Assembly: GCF_018595675.2 (NCBI RefSeq)
Contig: NZ_CP092333.1
Span: 1,202,001-1,266,000 of the forward strand
Reading direction: 5' to 3'
Source: Flavihumibacter fluvii
GTDB lineage: Bacteria > Bacteroidota > Bacteroidia > Chitinophagales > Chitinophagaceae
DNA: 64,000 nucleotides
Part shown: one piece after another, positions 17,348-27,173 of the stretch
How the letters are laid out: every line of letters begins with the position of its first letter
Position numbering within the stretch: position 1 is the stretch's first letter
Position numbers and translations under genes: made by a program
The notes under the pieces: model-generated
What the model saw: only the letters and a program-made list of their open reading frames with translations
The model's database searches: none
What the model was told of the DNA's origin: nothing

Positions 17348-19198
17348 TTATTGTATATGCGGCGAATGTTCCATTATATGAAATAATTCCGCGTAAGCTT
17401 TACCCATGGACATTAATTCTTCATGTTTCCCTTCTTCTATGATTTTTCCATTTTTTATCACAAAAATTTTATCTGTATCAATTATAGTATTAAGGCGATG
17501 GGTAATGGTTATGACTGTCCTTCCCGACATGAGCTTTCTAAGTGCATCTGCTACCAGTTTTTCGGATTCTGCATCAAGAGAGGCAGTTGGTTCATCAAGA
17601 ATCAGGATAGGTGCATTCCGCACAACTGCCCTGGCCACTCCAATGCGTTGTCGCTCACCGCCAGAAAGTGTTAGTCCTCTTTCACCAATCATAGTATCAT
17701 AGCCCAGAGGCATCTTTTGAATAAATTCATCTGCATTCGCAAGTTTTGCCGCGGTAATAATTTCCTGCTCTGTCGCTGATGGTTTTCCATAAGCAATATT
17801 TTCCCGGATCGTACCATAGAATAGCATAGTGTCCTGTAATACAAACCCAATCTGGTTCCGAAGCCCTTCCAGTTTATAATCCCTGATATCATTTCCATCA
17901 ATCATTATACATCCTGAATCGATATCGTAAAATCTGGGGATAAGGCTTGCTATTGTAGATTTCCCTCCACCCGTTGGCCCACAGATGCCAACATGCTGTC
18001 CTGCATGAATGACAAGGTCAATATCATGTAGAACAGGTATGCCGGATTTGTAAGAAAAGTTGACCTTTTCAAAAACAATATCGCCTTTTAATACGCCAGG
18101 GTCCCGTGCATCTTTTTTTTCCGGGATGACCAATTCAGTATCAAGAATTTCCTTGATCCGTTCAAGGGCAACTGTTGCCTGTGCAACATTGCCAGTCATC
18201 TTTGCAAGGTCCTTTAACGGGTTAAAGAACTTATTCAGGTAGGAGAGAAATACAGTAAGTGAACCTATTGTCATGATTCCTGCAAGTACGAGAGATGCAC
18301 CCCGCCATAGAACCACTGCTATGCAGATCGAGATGGTAATAGTAATAACCGGCGAAATAAGGGATTTGATCCTTCTTGCTTTTAATGCCGCATCAACTGT
18401 TGCAAGGCTCACTTTTTTAAGTCTTTCTTCTTCCTTGTCCTGCCGGCCAAATGCATTTACTGTTCGAATTGATTCGAGTCCATTTTGCAGGACCGTAACC
18501 ATTTCACTCTGGTCTTTGCGCACTTCCCGGGTTGCTTTTTTTACGGCTTTCCTGAATCGTACAATAAAAAGTAAAAGGAATGGCGCAACGCCAACTACAA
18601 TCAGCGTAAAGTCCCAGTTCAGGTAAAACATTAATCCAAGCATACCAATGATGGTGAAGGCATCAATCACCATGCTCAGCAGTGTTGAAGCGGCGAAATC
18701 CTGTATTGTTGATACATCTGTGGTAATGGTACTCAGCAATTTCCCTACCTGTTGTGAATCATAATAAGTAAGTGACAAGCGCTGCAGGTGATGATATATC
18801 CGTTGCCGCAAATCACTGGCAATATATTGGGCAACACTCTCTGTATAATAATTATCGAAAAATCCAGCCAGTCCATCAATGGCAGTAATTATGATCATGG
18901 ACAGGGCCGCAATACCTGCCAGGGCCATTTTGTTATCGCCAATGCTCATTTCTTCTACCCATTGCAGCCAGAATGGTAAAGGTTGATCACCGATTACATT
19001 ATCGATGATAACCTTAAGCGGCCAGGGTGAAGCGAGGCTCATTGCAGTTTCAAGCAGCATCGTTAAAAAGATAATTACCAACCATTTCCGGTATGGCCTC
19101 AAAAGGCTTAAGACGAGGCTTCCCAGGGAGATATATGAAAATTTTCCAGTATAATCTGACTCTTGCGGATTGGCATTGTAAAGGAAAAACTTTGGCAT
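17348..19198 (-). CDS. ABC exporter, fused membrane and ATPase domains
   Basis: This type I half-transporter of 616 residues resembles the MsbA/multidrug group. The membrane domain (about 35-330) has six hydrophobic segments. The ATPase domain (about 370-600) has Walker A GPTGGGKST, the Q-loop in VLQDTMLF, the signature TLSGGERQRIGVARAV, Walker B ILILDEPTASLD and the H-loop ITHRLNT. It should act as a homodimer in the inner membrane, exporting a lipid, drug or peptide; the substrate is unknown. The glycine-rich P-loop has Thr-Gly-Gly-Gly rather than the more common Ser/Gly pattern, which is unusual but functional in form. It is divergent from the DUF5916 gene. Confidence 0.95.
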   Translation of the reverse strand: MPKFFLYNANPQESDYTGKFSYISLGSLVLSLLRPYRKWLVIIFLTMLLETAMSLASPWPLKVIIDNVIGDQPLPFWLQWVEEMSIGDNKMALAGIAALSMIIITAIDGLAGFFDNYYTESVAQYIASDLRQRIYHHLQRLSLTYYDSQQVGKLLSTITTDVSTIQDFAASTLLSMVIDAFTIIGMLGLMFYLNWDFTLIVVGVAPFLLLFIVRFRKAVKKATREVRKDQSEMVTVLQNGLESIRTVNAFGRQDKEEERLKKVSLATVDAALKARRIKSLISPVITITISICIAVVLWRGASLVLAGIMTIGSLTVFLSYLNKFFNPLKDLAKMTGNVAQATVALERIKEILDTELVIPEKKDARDPGVLKGDIVFEKVNFSYKSGIPVLHDIDLVIHAGQHVGICGPTGGGKSTIASLIPRFYDIDSGCIMIDGNDIRDYKLEGLRNQIGFVLQDTMLFYGTIRENIAYGKPSATEQEIITAAKLANADEFIQKMPLGYDTMIGERGLTLSGGERQRIGVARAVVRNAPILILDEPTASLDAESEKLVADALRKLMSGRTVITITHRLNTIIDTDKIFVIKNGKIIEEGKHEELMSMGKAYAELFHIMEHSPHIQ

Positions 19199-19344
19199 AT
19201 TTTGTTGGACTTAACCTGGTTTAGGCTATTGGTTACTAAAATACTAGTACTGTTGAAGTTAAGAATTAAAGCAATGTTTATTTCATTTCAAATTCAGCGA
19301 AAAGTATATTGCAGTGTTAAGGATTGCCACTAAATTGGGGTTTA

Positions 19345-21549
19345 ATGAATAGTAGTATGTTTCTAAAGGTCCGGATCTTCCGATTTCTTTTATTTTCTTT
19401 TCTTTTTTTATACAGTTTTTTTGTTGCTGGTCAGAAGATCAATGATCGCTATGAATTAAATATTCAGAAAACAACTACAGCAGTGACCGTTGATGGCCTC
19501 GGTGATGATGAAGCCTGGGCCAGGGCTGAAGTTGCCCGCGACTTTTTTATGGTACTTCCAATGGATACCAGTCTTGCAAACGTTAAAACAGAAGTCAGGA
19601 TTACTTATGATGACCGCGCTATCTACGTTCTTGCCACCTGTTATAAAGTGAAGCCGGGACCATATGTTGTTGAATCATTACGGCGTGATTTTAATTTCGG
19701 CAAAAATGATAATTTCCTGTTTTTCTTTGATCCGTTTGATGACCGGACCAGTGGGTTTTCATTTGGTACAAATGCAGCAGGCGCACAATGGGATGGATTT
19801 ATTTATGAAGGTGGGAAAATGGACCTGAGCTGGGAAAACAAATGGGTGTCTGCTGTTAAAAATTATGATGACCGTTGGGTAATGGAGGCAGCTGTCCCTT
19901 TCAAGAGTATCCGCTTCAAAAAAGGAGTGATGAAATGGGGACTAAACTTTAGCCGTAACGATTTAAGGGCTAATGAAAAATCGGCCTGGGCGCCTGTTCC
20001 CCGGCAGTTTCCAACTGTATCATTGGCCTATACAGGGAATATGGTTTGGGATGTAGCACCACCGGAGACAGGTTCAAATATTTCTTTAATCCCATATGTC
20101 CTGGGTGGGGTTTCACGCGATTATGAAAAGAATACGCCTAGTGAATACCGTAAAGAAATTGGAGCCGATGCAAAAATCAGTGTGACTTCTTCACTGAACC
20201 TCGACCTTACTGTAAACCCCGATTTTTCCCAGGTTGAAGTGGATAAGCAAGTTACCAACCTCGATCGCTTTGAATTGTTTTTTCCGGAACGCAGGCAATT
20301 TTTTCTAGAGAATGCGGACCTTTTCGGAAACGTGGGTTATGCGAATATCCGGCCCTTTTTTTCCCGGAGGATTGGCCTTGACGTGCCTATCCAGTTTGGG
20401 GCCCGGTTAAGTGGAAGGATCAATAAAGACTGGCGGATGGGAGTAATGGATATTCAAACCCGCAAGGTTTCTGAACAAGACCTGCCTACCCAGAATTTTG
20501 CTGTTGTTTCTCTGCAGCGCAAAATGTTTTCTAGGTCTAATATCGGGTTCATGTTCGTGAACAAGCAGTCTTTGAATTATACACCTGATGACAAACCGGA
20601 AACGCCTCAGCATTCTTCTTATAACAGGAATTTTGGCTTTGAATATAATCTTGCATCACCCGGAAATTATTGGACTGGTAAAATGCTATTGTTTAAGTCT
20701 TTTAGTCCAGGCACCTCATCTAAAACCATCAGCAATGCAGCCAACCTGAATTATACCAGCCGGCATTGGGCGGTGGGCGGGCAATATGAATACGTTGGAC
20801 GCAACTATTCTGCGGAGGTGGGATATGTTCCGCGTACCGGGTATGTAAAAGTAAACCCCCAGATCGCCTATTTGTTTTTCCCCCGTAGTTCCCAGGTGCT
20901 AAGCCATGGCCCGGTTGCGCTTAGCAATTATTATATGGATGAATCTTTCCATAAAACAGATTATGAAACAAGCGTGGCTTATAAGTTGAATTTTCGTAAC
21001 CAGGCTATCCTCACCGGGATCCTGACTAAAAACTATGTAAAGCTTCTCAAGCCATTTGACCCAACTAATACTGGCAAGGATTCATTACCAGTGGGGAGCG
21101 AACATCACTTTAATGCTGTTGGCCTGGAGTATTTTTCAAGGCCACAGCGATTGTTTACCTGGTATGCTAGTGGCCGTTATGGCGGCTATTATGCTGATGG
21201 AAAAAGATTGCAGTTGGTTTCGGAACTGGGGTATAGGTTCCAGCCTTATGTAAGTATCATCATGAGTGCTACCTTTACTGACCTTCGATTGCCGCAGCCC
21301 TGGGGCCACCAGAGTTACTGGCTGGTTGGTCCAAGGCTTGATGTAACCATGACCAATAAATTATTCTTTACTGCTTTTGGCCAATACAACGAACAGATCG
21401 AGAATTTCAACCTTAATATGAGGCTGCAATGGCGGTATAAGCCAGCATCAGATTTCTATATTGTGTATACTGATAACTACTTGCCGGAAAATTTATCCAT
21501 CCGCAATAGGGCATTGGTACTAAAGTTCACTTATTGGTTCAGCCTGTAA
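19345..21549 (+). CDS. DUF5916 outer membrane protein with carbohydrate-binding-like N-terminus
   Basis: The protein (about 734 residues) has a signal peptide (VRIFRFLLFSFLFLYSFFVAGQ), an N-terminal CBM9-like beta-sandwich (about 40-210, VDGLGDDEAWARAE) and a long DUF5916 region predicted as a beta-barrel. That region has the family hallmark LTVNPDFSQVEVDKQVTNL followed by FELFFPERRQFFLENADLF (parts quoted). It ends in an aromatic residue run (FTYWFSL), typical of barrel proteins. The function of DUF5916 proteins is unknown; some are linked to surface uptake loci. The frame is open from a TTG at 19324, but a -7-like TATATTG lies just before it, so I chose the ATG at 19345. The ATG at 19357 is also possible. 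The last 19 bases overlap the convergent Nudix gene. Confidence 0.9.
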   Translation: MNSSMFLKVRIFRFLLFSFLFLYSFFVAGQKINDRYELNIQKTTTAVTVDGLGDDEAWARAEVARDFFMVLPMDTSLANVKTEVRITYDDRAIYVLATCYKVKPGPYVVESLRRDFNFGKNDNFLFFFDPFDDRTSGFSFGTNAAGAQWDGFIYEGGKMDLSWENKWVSAVKNYDDRWVMEAAVPFKSIRFKKGVMKWGLNFSRNDLRANEKSAWAPVPRQFPTVSLAYTGNMVWDVAPPETGSNISLIPYVLGGVSRDYEKNTPSEYRKEIGADAKISVTSSLNLDLTVNPDFSQVEVDKQVTNLDRFELFFPERRQFFLENADLFGNVGYANIRPFFSRRIGLDVPIQFGARLSGRINKDWRMGVMDIQTRKVSEQDLPTQNFAVVSLQRKMFSRSNIGFMFVNKQSLNYTPDDKPETPQHSSYNRNFGFEYNLASPGNYWTGKMLLFKSFSPGTSSKTISNAANLNYTSRHWAVGGQYEYVGRNYSAEVGYVPRTGYVKVNPQIAYLFFPRSSQVLSHGPVALSNYYMDESFHKTDYETSVAYKLNFRNQAILTGILTKNYVKLLKPFDPTNTGKDSLPVGSEHHFNAVGLEYFSRPQRLFTWYASGRYGGYYADGKRLQLVSELGYRFQPYVSIIMSATFTDLRLPQPWGHQSYWLVGPRLDVTMTNKLFFTAFGQYNEQIENFNLNMRLQWRYKPASDFYIVYTDNYLPENLSIRNRALVLKFTYWFSL

Positions 21550-22001
21550 TTCTGGCGAATCAGGGAAGCGACAACTTTATCAATGGGAAGGCTGACCTGG
21601 TGTTCGCCAAAATTTTCCCAGTCGATAAACCGGAAGGTTTCAATTTCGCCTGTAGTTTCGTACAGCTTAAGCTGTTGTTCATCAAAATCAAACGGTGTTT
21701 TCCTGAGGGGGACAGTGATCTCTTCAAGGGCATGGGCAAAGTAATAAATGGATAAGATCTGGTGCGCTTTATTGAATGCACTCATCTGGAAAAAATCAGT
21801 GGTGTAAATATGGTCTCCAACAGATACTTTCAGGTTCATTTCTTCCATGAATTCACGGGCAAGGCAGTCCCGGGTCCCTTCACCAAATTCAAGCCCGCCA
21901 CCCGGGAATTTTGTAAAGAATTCACCGCGGATCTTTTCATCGCTCACCAATACCTGTTGCTGGCTATTGATGAGAATGCCATAAACTCTTACACTGACCA
22001 T
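21531..22001 (-). CDS. Nudix hydrolase
   Basis: Nudix enzymes cleave nucleoside diphosphates linked to another moiety, with roles in nucleotide sanitation or cofactor turnover. The 156-residue protein has the Nudix box GGLEFGEGTRDCLAREFMEE, which keeps the metal-binding REFMEE core; the Gly normally two residues after the EE pair is replaced by Asn (EEMNL). The substrate is not predictable. It is the last gene of a minus-strand run (nucleoside phosphorylase, dapF, corA, barrel remnant, Nudix), and its 3' end overlaps the convergent DUF5916 gene by 19 bases. Confidence 0.93.
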   Translation of the reverse strand: MVSVRVYGILINSQQQVLVSDEKIRGEFFTKFPGGGLEFGEGTRDCLAREFMEEMNLKVSVGDHIYTTDFFQMSAFNKAHQILSIYYFAHALEEITVPLRKTPFDFDEQQLKLYETTGEIETFRFIDWENFGEHQVSLPIDKVVASLIRQNYRLNQ

Positions 22002-22019
22002 GCATTAATTTTCCTGCAA

Positions 22020-22445
22020 TTAATATAATAAACCCGAGACCACGATTTTTACATCAAACAATCTTTTTTCTTTGACCTTAAAATCTGTGCGATAGGTGAA
22101 ATGGACTGCAATTGCATCGCCAGATTTCTTATCAATACTGAACCTTGGGCCTGCCTGGAAGGCCAGGCCTAAGGTCTTAATGGGTGGCCTGTATATCTGG
22201 CTGTCATCATCATTGGGTGGTTCAGCATAATTGCCTAATATCCCGGCACCCCCAAAAAAGCCAAAAGGGGAATGGTTCCTACTGGAGGCCCCATTGCCAA
22301 TATGGGCAAGGGTAAATCCACCAAATTGAAAAGCAAAGCCGTTAATGTTAATATTTGTTAGTGAAAAGAAACTGAGTGGCACTTGTACTCCTATAGAGAC
22401 GTCATTGTTTATTGAACGGTAGTAACCTAATGAAAAACTAAGCAT
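22020..22445 (-). pseudogene. Outer-membrane barrel-like protein, probably N-terminally truncated
   Basis: The 141-residue frame alternates polar and hydrophobic residues like a beta-barrel (MLSFSLGYYRSINNDVSIGV; ends VKIVVSGLLY). It lacks the signal peptide an outer-membrane protein needs, and there is no purine-rich ribosome site before the ATG. The same frame upstream reads barrel-like sequence (EIGASNVFTEIRS, stop, PYTSSDFP) interrupted by one TAA at 22470-22472. It then runs into the end of corA without any ATG, GTG or TTG start. The simplest reading is the decayed 3' end of a larger barrel gene. A short functional protein cannot be excluded. It sits 18 bases before the Nudix gene on the same strand. 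Confidence 0.5.
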
Positions 22446-22536
22446 GGGGAAATCGCTGCTGGTGTAAGGTTATGACCTGATTTCCGTAAAAACATTGCTT
22501 GCACCTATTTCAAATAGAAGGAATATCAGCAGGCAA

Positions 22537-23475
22537 TCAGAATAATTTCTTTCTCAGAAAGAACCAGCCAATGACCAGGGAAATTACCATTGACAGGATT
22601 ACCGGGACATAAAATGCATAGGGCGAATTTGAGAAGGGGATGGGTACATTCATGCCATAAATACTGGCCACCAGTACGGGTAAAGTTAGCGTGATCGTAA
22701 TTACGGACAACCTTTTCAGCACCTCGTTCTGGTTGTTGGCAATTATACTGGCAAAAGCATCCAGGGTACTTGACAGGATATTTGTATAAATATTGGCCAT
22801 CTCAAGCGCCTGCGAATTATCGACAATTAGGTCGTTCAGGAATTCTTTTTCATCTTCATTAAGGCCAAGGAAATTAGTCCTTTCCAATTTGATCAGCAAC
22901 AGTTCATTGCTTCTGAGGGCCGTTACAAAATACACGAGGCTCTTCTGGATCCGCATCAGCTGAAGCAGTTCTTCATTCCGGTTGGCATCATAGAGCTTTT
23001 GTTCGGTGAGGTTCCTGCGGTGATTGATCTCCTTAAGGAATTCCATATAGGTCTGAACCACTTTTTCAATGATCTTCAGTACCATCATTTTCCGGTTATC
23101 GGGATGCCGGTTCTGGAAAGTGTTCAGGAATTTCTTGATCGCATCGTTTTCAAAGGAATTGACCGTAACGATCTGGTTGTGCGTAAGAATAATACATATG
23201 GGAATAGTAATGTAAAATGCATCACTGTCATTAAATGAATTGTTTTCAGTGGGCGTTTTGATGACAATGAGTTTTACATTATCATCCTGTTCAAAACGAG
23301 TACGTTCATCTATATCCAGGGAATCGGTGAGAAAGTCCAGCGGAATGTCCAGGTCTTCAGATAATTCAGTGAACTCTTCCAGCTTAAGAGGTGGAAGAAT
23401 ATTGACCCATGCGCCGTTATCAGGTTTGGTAATGGCTACGGTCTGATGATTGATATTTTTGAAATACTGAATCAC
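22537..23475 (-). CDS. corA: CorA-family magnesium/cobalt transporter
   Basis: CorA forms a pentameric channel for Mg2+ in the inner membrane. The 312-residue protein has a long soluble N-terminal part ending in a helix rich in charged residues. Two C-terminal membrane segments (VITITLTLPVLVASIYGMN and FYVPVILSMVISLVIGWFF) carry the hallmark GMN selectivity motif at the end of the first (YGMNVPIP), and the tail is basic (LRKKLF). It lies 51 bases downstream of dapF on the same strand and is probably cotranscribed with it. Confidence 0.95.
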   Translation of the reverse strand: MIQYFKNINHQTVAITKPDNGAWVNILPPLKLEEFTELSEDLDIPLDFLTDSLDIDERTRFEQDDNVKLIVIKTPTENNSFNDSDAFYITIPICIILTHNQIVTVNSFENDAIKKFLNTFQNRHPDNRKMMVLKIIEKVVQTYMEFLKEINHRRNLTEQKLYDANRNEELLQLMRIQKSLVYFVTALRSNELLLIKLERTNFLGLNEDEKEFLNDLIVDNSQALEMANIYTNILSSTLDAFASIIANNQNEVLKRLSVITITLTLPVLVASIYGMNVPIPFSNSPYAFYVPVILSMVISLVIGWFFLRKKLF

Positions 23476-23526
23476 TGGTTAATCGGGAATGCAAATAACG
23501 GATAAAACCAATACCGGCAAAAAGCA

Positions 23527-24315
23527 TTATTCAGGAAGAATGATTTGCCCCTCGAATACTTTTTCTGCTGGTCCGCAGAGCCAAATATTACTGAAACTGC
23601 CATTGGAATTACGGTCGAATTCAACAGAGAGCCTACCGCCGCGGGTACTCACCCGTACATCATTAAACCCGCATTCGTTGTGAAAATGTACAATGGCACT
23701 GGCTGTGACGCCTGTCCCGCAACTGAGTGTTTCATCTTCCACACCCCGTTCATAGGTCCTTACCATGATCTCATCATCTGATAATTGTTCAACAAAATTC
23801 ACATTGATGCCATCGGCTTCAAATTTATCATCATTCCTGATCTCCCGCCCTTTATTAAAAACATCGTAATGTACCAGGTCATTTACATCTTTTACATAAT
23901 GCGGAGAGCCGGTATCTAACACGGAATCGCCATGTACTTCTTCGACAGTCAGCACATCCAGCATTTTTAACCGGACAATCCCTTGTTCATCTATTTCAGC
24001 CTCGTGTTCACCATCCACCGCAATAAAATGATAACTGGTACGTATGATTCCCTGATGGAATGCAAATTTCACCAGGCAACGACCACCATTTCCGCACATG
24101 GAACTTTCTTTTCCATCTGCATTGTAATAGACCATTTTAAAATCATAGTCAGGAGTATTGTTTAACAACATCAGTCCGTCGGCACCAATACCAAAGCGCC
24201 GGTCGCATAAAAAATGAATCTGCGCATGTGTAAGGTGGTCAAATATTCCTTCCCGGTTATCTAAAATCACAAAATCGTTCCCTGTGCCCTGGTATTTATA
24301 AAAATGTAGGATCAT
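23527..24315 (-). CDS. dapF: Diaminopimelate epimerase
   Basis: DapF converts LL- to meso-diaminopimelate for lysine and peptidoglycan synthesis. It is cofactor-independent and uses two cysteines. Both are visible: SSMCGNGGRC in the N-terminal half and TLSCGTGVTAS in the C-terminal half. The start motif FYKYQGTGNDFVILDN is typical. The frame extends to 24393, but that part would overlap the nucleoside phosphorylase and lies before the conserved N-terminus, so the ATG at 24315 is preferred (262 residues, a normal length). It starts 16 bases after the phosphorylase stop, so the two are likely one operon. Confidence 0.97.
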   Translation of the reverse strand: MILHFYKYQGTGNDFVILDNREGIFDHLTHAQIHFLCDRRFGIGADGLMLLNNTPDYDFKMVYYNADGKESSMCGNGGRCLVKFAFHQGIIRTSYHFIAVDGEHEAEIDEQGIVRLKMLDVLTVEEVHGDSVLDTGSPHYVKDVNDLVHYDVFNKGREIRNDDKFEADGINVNFVEQLSDDEIMVRTYERGVEDETLSCGTGVTASAIVHFHNECGFNDVRVSTRGGRLSVEFDRNSNGSFSNIWLCGPAEKVFEGQIILPE

Positions 24316-24331
24316 TTGATTGTTATACTTA

Positions 24332-25207
24332 TTACAATGAAGAGATAATAGCAAGGGCTTTGCTGATGAGGTTTTCAACCGCAAGTTGCCCATTCCTGGA
24401 AAATTCTTTGGTCACCCGGTTGGCTACTATTGCATTTAGGCTAAGGCAATTGTGCCCAAGCAGGTTACCTAAACCATAAATTGCAGAAGTCTCCATTTCA
24501 AAGTTAGTGATCCTGTACGGACCAAACTGAAAGTCTGTTAAACGATCCACCAGGTCGGGCTGTCTGAGGCCAAGGCGTAATACCCGGCCCTGTGGGCCAT
24601 AAAAGCCCGGGCAAGTTACTGTTATGCCCTGGTGAAATCCTTCCACAAAATGTTTTAACAAGGCGCCTGAAGCACTACTGATATAGGGGTGTGATATCTG
24701 GTGATGTAATTGGGTCTGGGTCAAAAAGGACTGGATCATTTGGTGTTCCCCCTCATTGGATTCTTGGCGGTAAAAATTCAGGAGGTTATCGATCCCCAAC
24801 CCATGTGTGCCGGCCACGCATCCATCAACTGGAATATCCGCCTGCAGTGAACCGGAAGTTCCAATGCGGATAATTTCTAAACTGGTTAGTTCGGGCTTGA
24901 TGGTTCTGGTTTCAAGATCAATATTAACAAGGGCATCCAATTCATTGAGTACGATATCGATATTATCCGGACCGATACCTGTAGATAGAACTGTTATCCT
25001 TTTTTTACCAATGTAGCCAGTATGTGAAATGAATTCCCTATGCTGGCGCTGCACTTCGATCCCGTCAAAATATTTGCTGATGGCTTTGACCCGGTCCGGA
25101 TCACCAACTGTGATAACAGTATTAGCCAATTCTTCCGGCCTGAGATCGAGGTGATAAATTGCCCCACGCTCATTAATAATTAATTCTGACTGTGCAATAG
25201 GTTTCAT
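24332..25207 (-). CDS. Nucleoside phosphorylase (uridine/purine phosphorylase family)
   Basis: This cytosolic enzyme splits nucleosides with phosphate into base and ribose-1-phosphate. Family motifs are present: VITVGDPDRVKAI near the N-terminus, GIGPDNIDIVLNELDAL, RIGTSGSLQADIPVDG (phosphate binding) and NFEMETSAIYGLGNLLGH (ribose binding Glu-Met-Glu). Bacteroidota genomes carry this uridine-phosphorylase-like subgroup; whether it prefers uridine or another nucleoside is not clear. The frame is open to 25411, but the extra 68 residues are antisense to tRNA-Cys and its terminator, so I start at the ATG at 25207 (291 residues). It is upstream of dapF in a likely operon. Confidence 0.92.
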   Translation of the reverse strand: MKPIAQSELIINERGAIYHLDLRPEELANTVITVGDPDRVKAISKYFDGIEVQRQHREFISHTGYIGKKRITVLSTGIGPDNIDIVLNELDALVNIDLETRTIKPELTSLEIIRIGTSGSLQADIPVDGCVAGTHGLGIDNLLNFYRQESNEGEHQMIQSFLTQTQLHHQISHPYISSASGALLKHFVEGFHQGITVTCPGFYGPQGRVLRLGLRQPDLVDRLTDFQFGPYRITNFEMETSAIYGLGNLLGHNCLSLNAIVANRVTKEFSRNGQLAVENLISKALAIISSL

Positions 25208-25292
25208 ATTGATTGCGTTAAGGAGAAGAATTTGGGAAACAATGTCTTGCGAATGTATAAAAATCCCTAATTTAGCACCCGATTCAAAAAAT

Positions 25293-25363
25293 GGTCCTGT
25301 GGCCGAGTGGTTAGGCAGAGCTCTGCAAAAGCTTCTACAGCAGTTCGAATCTGCTCGGGACCT
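25293..25363 (+). tRNA. tRNA-Cys (anticodon GCA)
   Basis: The acceptor stem GGTCCTG pairs with CGGGACC (one G-T pair). The D arm is GCCGAGTGGTTAGGC. The anticodon stem gagct/agctt closes the loop CTGCAAA with anticodon GCA. The T arm contains GTTCGAATC. The discriminator is T and no CCA is encoded. Confidence 0.95.
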
Positions 25364-25370
25364 CAGCTTT

Positions 25371-25403
25371 AAAAAAAAGCCCGCACTTGTTGCGGGCTTT
25401 TTT
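25371..25403 (+). terminator. Terminator after tRNA-Cys
   Basis: The stem agcccgca / tgcgggct with a five-base loop is flanked by A8 upstream and T7 downstream. It can work in both directions, but on the minus strand only as a block upstream of the nucleoside phosphorylase. Confidence 0.9.
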
Positions 25404-25429
25404 ATCTTCAATATAAAGCATGAGAAACC

Positions 25430-25831
25430 ATGAAATATTTTAACCAGATAGGTGCGGTAGCAGCATTAACCGTAATTCTATCTTGCTTTCTTACCTGGAT
25501 CAGCCTTCCGGAATTGGGGATCAGGGTCAGCGGATTTGTCTCGGAAGGAACTGGTTTTGGAAAACCAGGATTAATGAATGCTATCATGAGTGGCATCGCT
25601 TTTATTTTATTCCTGGTTCCTGCTGTCTGGGCAAAAAGGGCTAATCTTTTTTTTACCGGCTTTAACATGGCCTGGGCAATCCGGAATTATATTGTTATGA
25701 CTATGTGCCATGGTGGCGATTGCCCTGTGAAGGAAACTGGACTGTATATTTTCCTCGGAGCAACCATTCTTCAAATCATCATGTCTGTTTTTCCATACCT
25801 TCCACTGGAAGAAAAAAATAAGCCCCAATAG
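25430..25831 (+). CDS. Small membrane protein of unknown function, four TM segments
   Basis: The 133-residue protein has four hydrophobic segments: IGAVAALTVILSCFLTWISL (about 7-26), AIMSGIAFILFLVPAVW (about 51-67), a weaker one around 75-91 (TGFNMAWAIRNYIVMTM), and YIFLGATILQIIMSVFPYL (about 105-123). A CHGGDC motif lies between the last two and could form a disulfide or metal site on the outer face. No family is recognised. It lies 26 bases after the tRNA-Cys terminator, which leaves little space for a promoter. Confidence 0.75.
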   Translation: MKYFNQIGAVAALTVILSCFLTWISLPELGIRVSGFVSEGTGFGKPGLMNAIMSGIAFILFLVPAVWAKRANLFFTGFNMAWAIRNYIVMTMCHGGDCPVKETGLYIFLGATILQIIMSVFPYLPLEEKNKPQ

Positions 25832-25866
25832 GCTTATTGATGACCATATGCATACATAGATAAATG

Positions 25867-27108
25867 TTACTTACCTAACATTTTCAGGCACTTATCAATA
25901 ATCTGAACACATTCATGTATTTGGGCAGCTGAAATTATCAATGGCGGGGCAAACCTGATTTTATCGCCATGGGTTGGTTTAGCGAGGAGGCCCTCCTCCT
26001 TTAAAAGAAGGCAAAGGTCCCAGGCTGCTTCGGGATTGGGATGGTTGATTACAATGGCATTCAGCAATCCCTTACCGCGGATAAGTTTAATAAATGGGGA
26101 ATCCAATTTGCCTAATTCATACCTGAACAGCTGACCCATCTCTTCAGCACATTCTGCCATATTTTCTTCTTTTAATACCTCTAAAGCTGCCATGGCCACT
26201 TTACAGGCCAGCGGATTTCCTCCATAAGTAGAACCATGTTCACCCGGTTTGATATTTAGCATGATGAAATCATCTGCTAAAACTGCACTTACCGGCAATA
26301 CACCACCGCTAAGGGCCTTACCCAATATCAGGATATCGGGCCGGACGCCTTCATGATCACAAGCCAGCATTTTGCCAGTTCTTGCCAAACCAGTCTGAAT
26401 TTCATCAGCAATTAATAATACGTTGTATTGTGTACATAATTCACGTACAGCAGTTAAGTATCCCTCATCAGGAACTACAACGCCGGCTTCTCCCTGGATG
26501 GGTTCTACCATATAAGCGGCGACGTTTGGATCCTGCAAGGCTTTTTCAAGGCTGACCAGGTCATTATAAGGAACTATTTCAAATCCAGGCATATAAGGGC
26601 CAAACTGGTGGTAACTGCTTGGGTCCGTTGAAGAAGATATTGCAGCCATGGTTCTGCCCCAGAAATTATTCTGTGCAAAAATCACCTTGGCCTTATTGTC
26701 TTCCACACCCTTTTTTGTATATGCCCAACGACGGGCTAACTTGATCGCGGTTTCGCCACCTTCCACACCAGTATTCATGGGCAATACCTTATCATAGCCA
26801 AAATAGGCAGTTATGTATTGCTCATATTCCCCCAAAAGATTATTATGGAATGCACGCGATGTGAGGGTCAGCCGGGTGGCCTGTTCAATAAGGGCTTTGA
26901 TAATCTTTGGATGGCAATGGCCCTGGTTCACGGCGCTGTAACCGCTAAGGAAATCATAGTATCTTTTACCCTCTACGTCCCAAAGGAAAACACCTTCCCC
27001 CTTTTCCAGAACAACCGGAAGTGGATGGTAATTATGTGCGCCAAATTGATTTTCGAGATCCAGAAAGTATTGTGTTTTTGCAGATAATGAAACGACTGTT
27101 GTCGACAT
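25867..27108 (-). CDS. rocD: Ornithine--oxo-acid aminotransferase
   Basis: This PLP enzyme transfers the delta-amino group of ornithine to 2-oxoglutarate, giving glutamate-5-semialdehyde and hence proline or glutamate. Features typical of ornithine aminotransferase are [20 protein letters not shown] near the start, [20 protein letters not shown], the [18 protein letters not shown] region, [15 protein letters not shown] (PLP-binding Asp), ILGKALSGG (Schiff-base Lys) and [14 protein letters not shown]. The formal frame begins with TTG at 27114; the ATG at 27108 is more natural (413 residues). With the deiminase-family pair at 47998-50371 it could complete arginine-to-glutamate catabolism. A 15-base palindrome lies 66-80 bases upstream of the start. 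Confidence 0.96.
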   Translation of the reverse strand: MSTTVVSLSAKTQYFLDLENQFGAHNYHPLPVVLEKGEGVFLWDVEGKRYYDFLSGYSAVNQGHCHPKIIKALIEQATRLTLTSRAFHNNLLGEYEQYITAYFGYDKVLPMNTGVEGGETAIKLARRWAYTKKGVEDNKAKVIFAQNNFWGRTMAAISSSTDPSSYHQFGPYMPGFEIVPYNDLVSLEKALQDPNVAAYMVEPIQGEAGVVVPDEGYLTAVRELCTQYNVLLIADEIQTGLARTGKMLACDHEGVRPDILILGKALSGGVLPVSAVLADDFIMLNIKPGEHGSTYGGNPLACKVAMAALEVLKEENMAECAEEMGQLFRYELGKLDSPFIKLIRGKGLLNAIVINHPNPEAAWDLCLLLKEEGLLAKPTHGDKIRFAPPLIISAAQIHECVQIIDKCLKMLGK

Positions 27109-27173
27109 GGACAAATATTAAAAAATGAAGTAATATATTAATGCGAAAAAGTGGCTGTAACAGCAATATTTAT

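Noticed and set aside
25208-25411. N-terminal extension of the nucleoside phosphorylase frame
   Set aside because: It is antisense to tRNA-Cys and its terminator, and precedes the conserved start.
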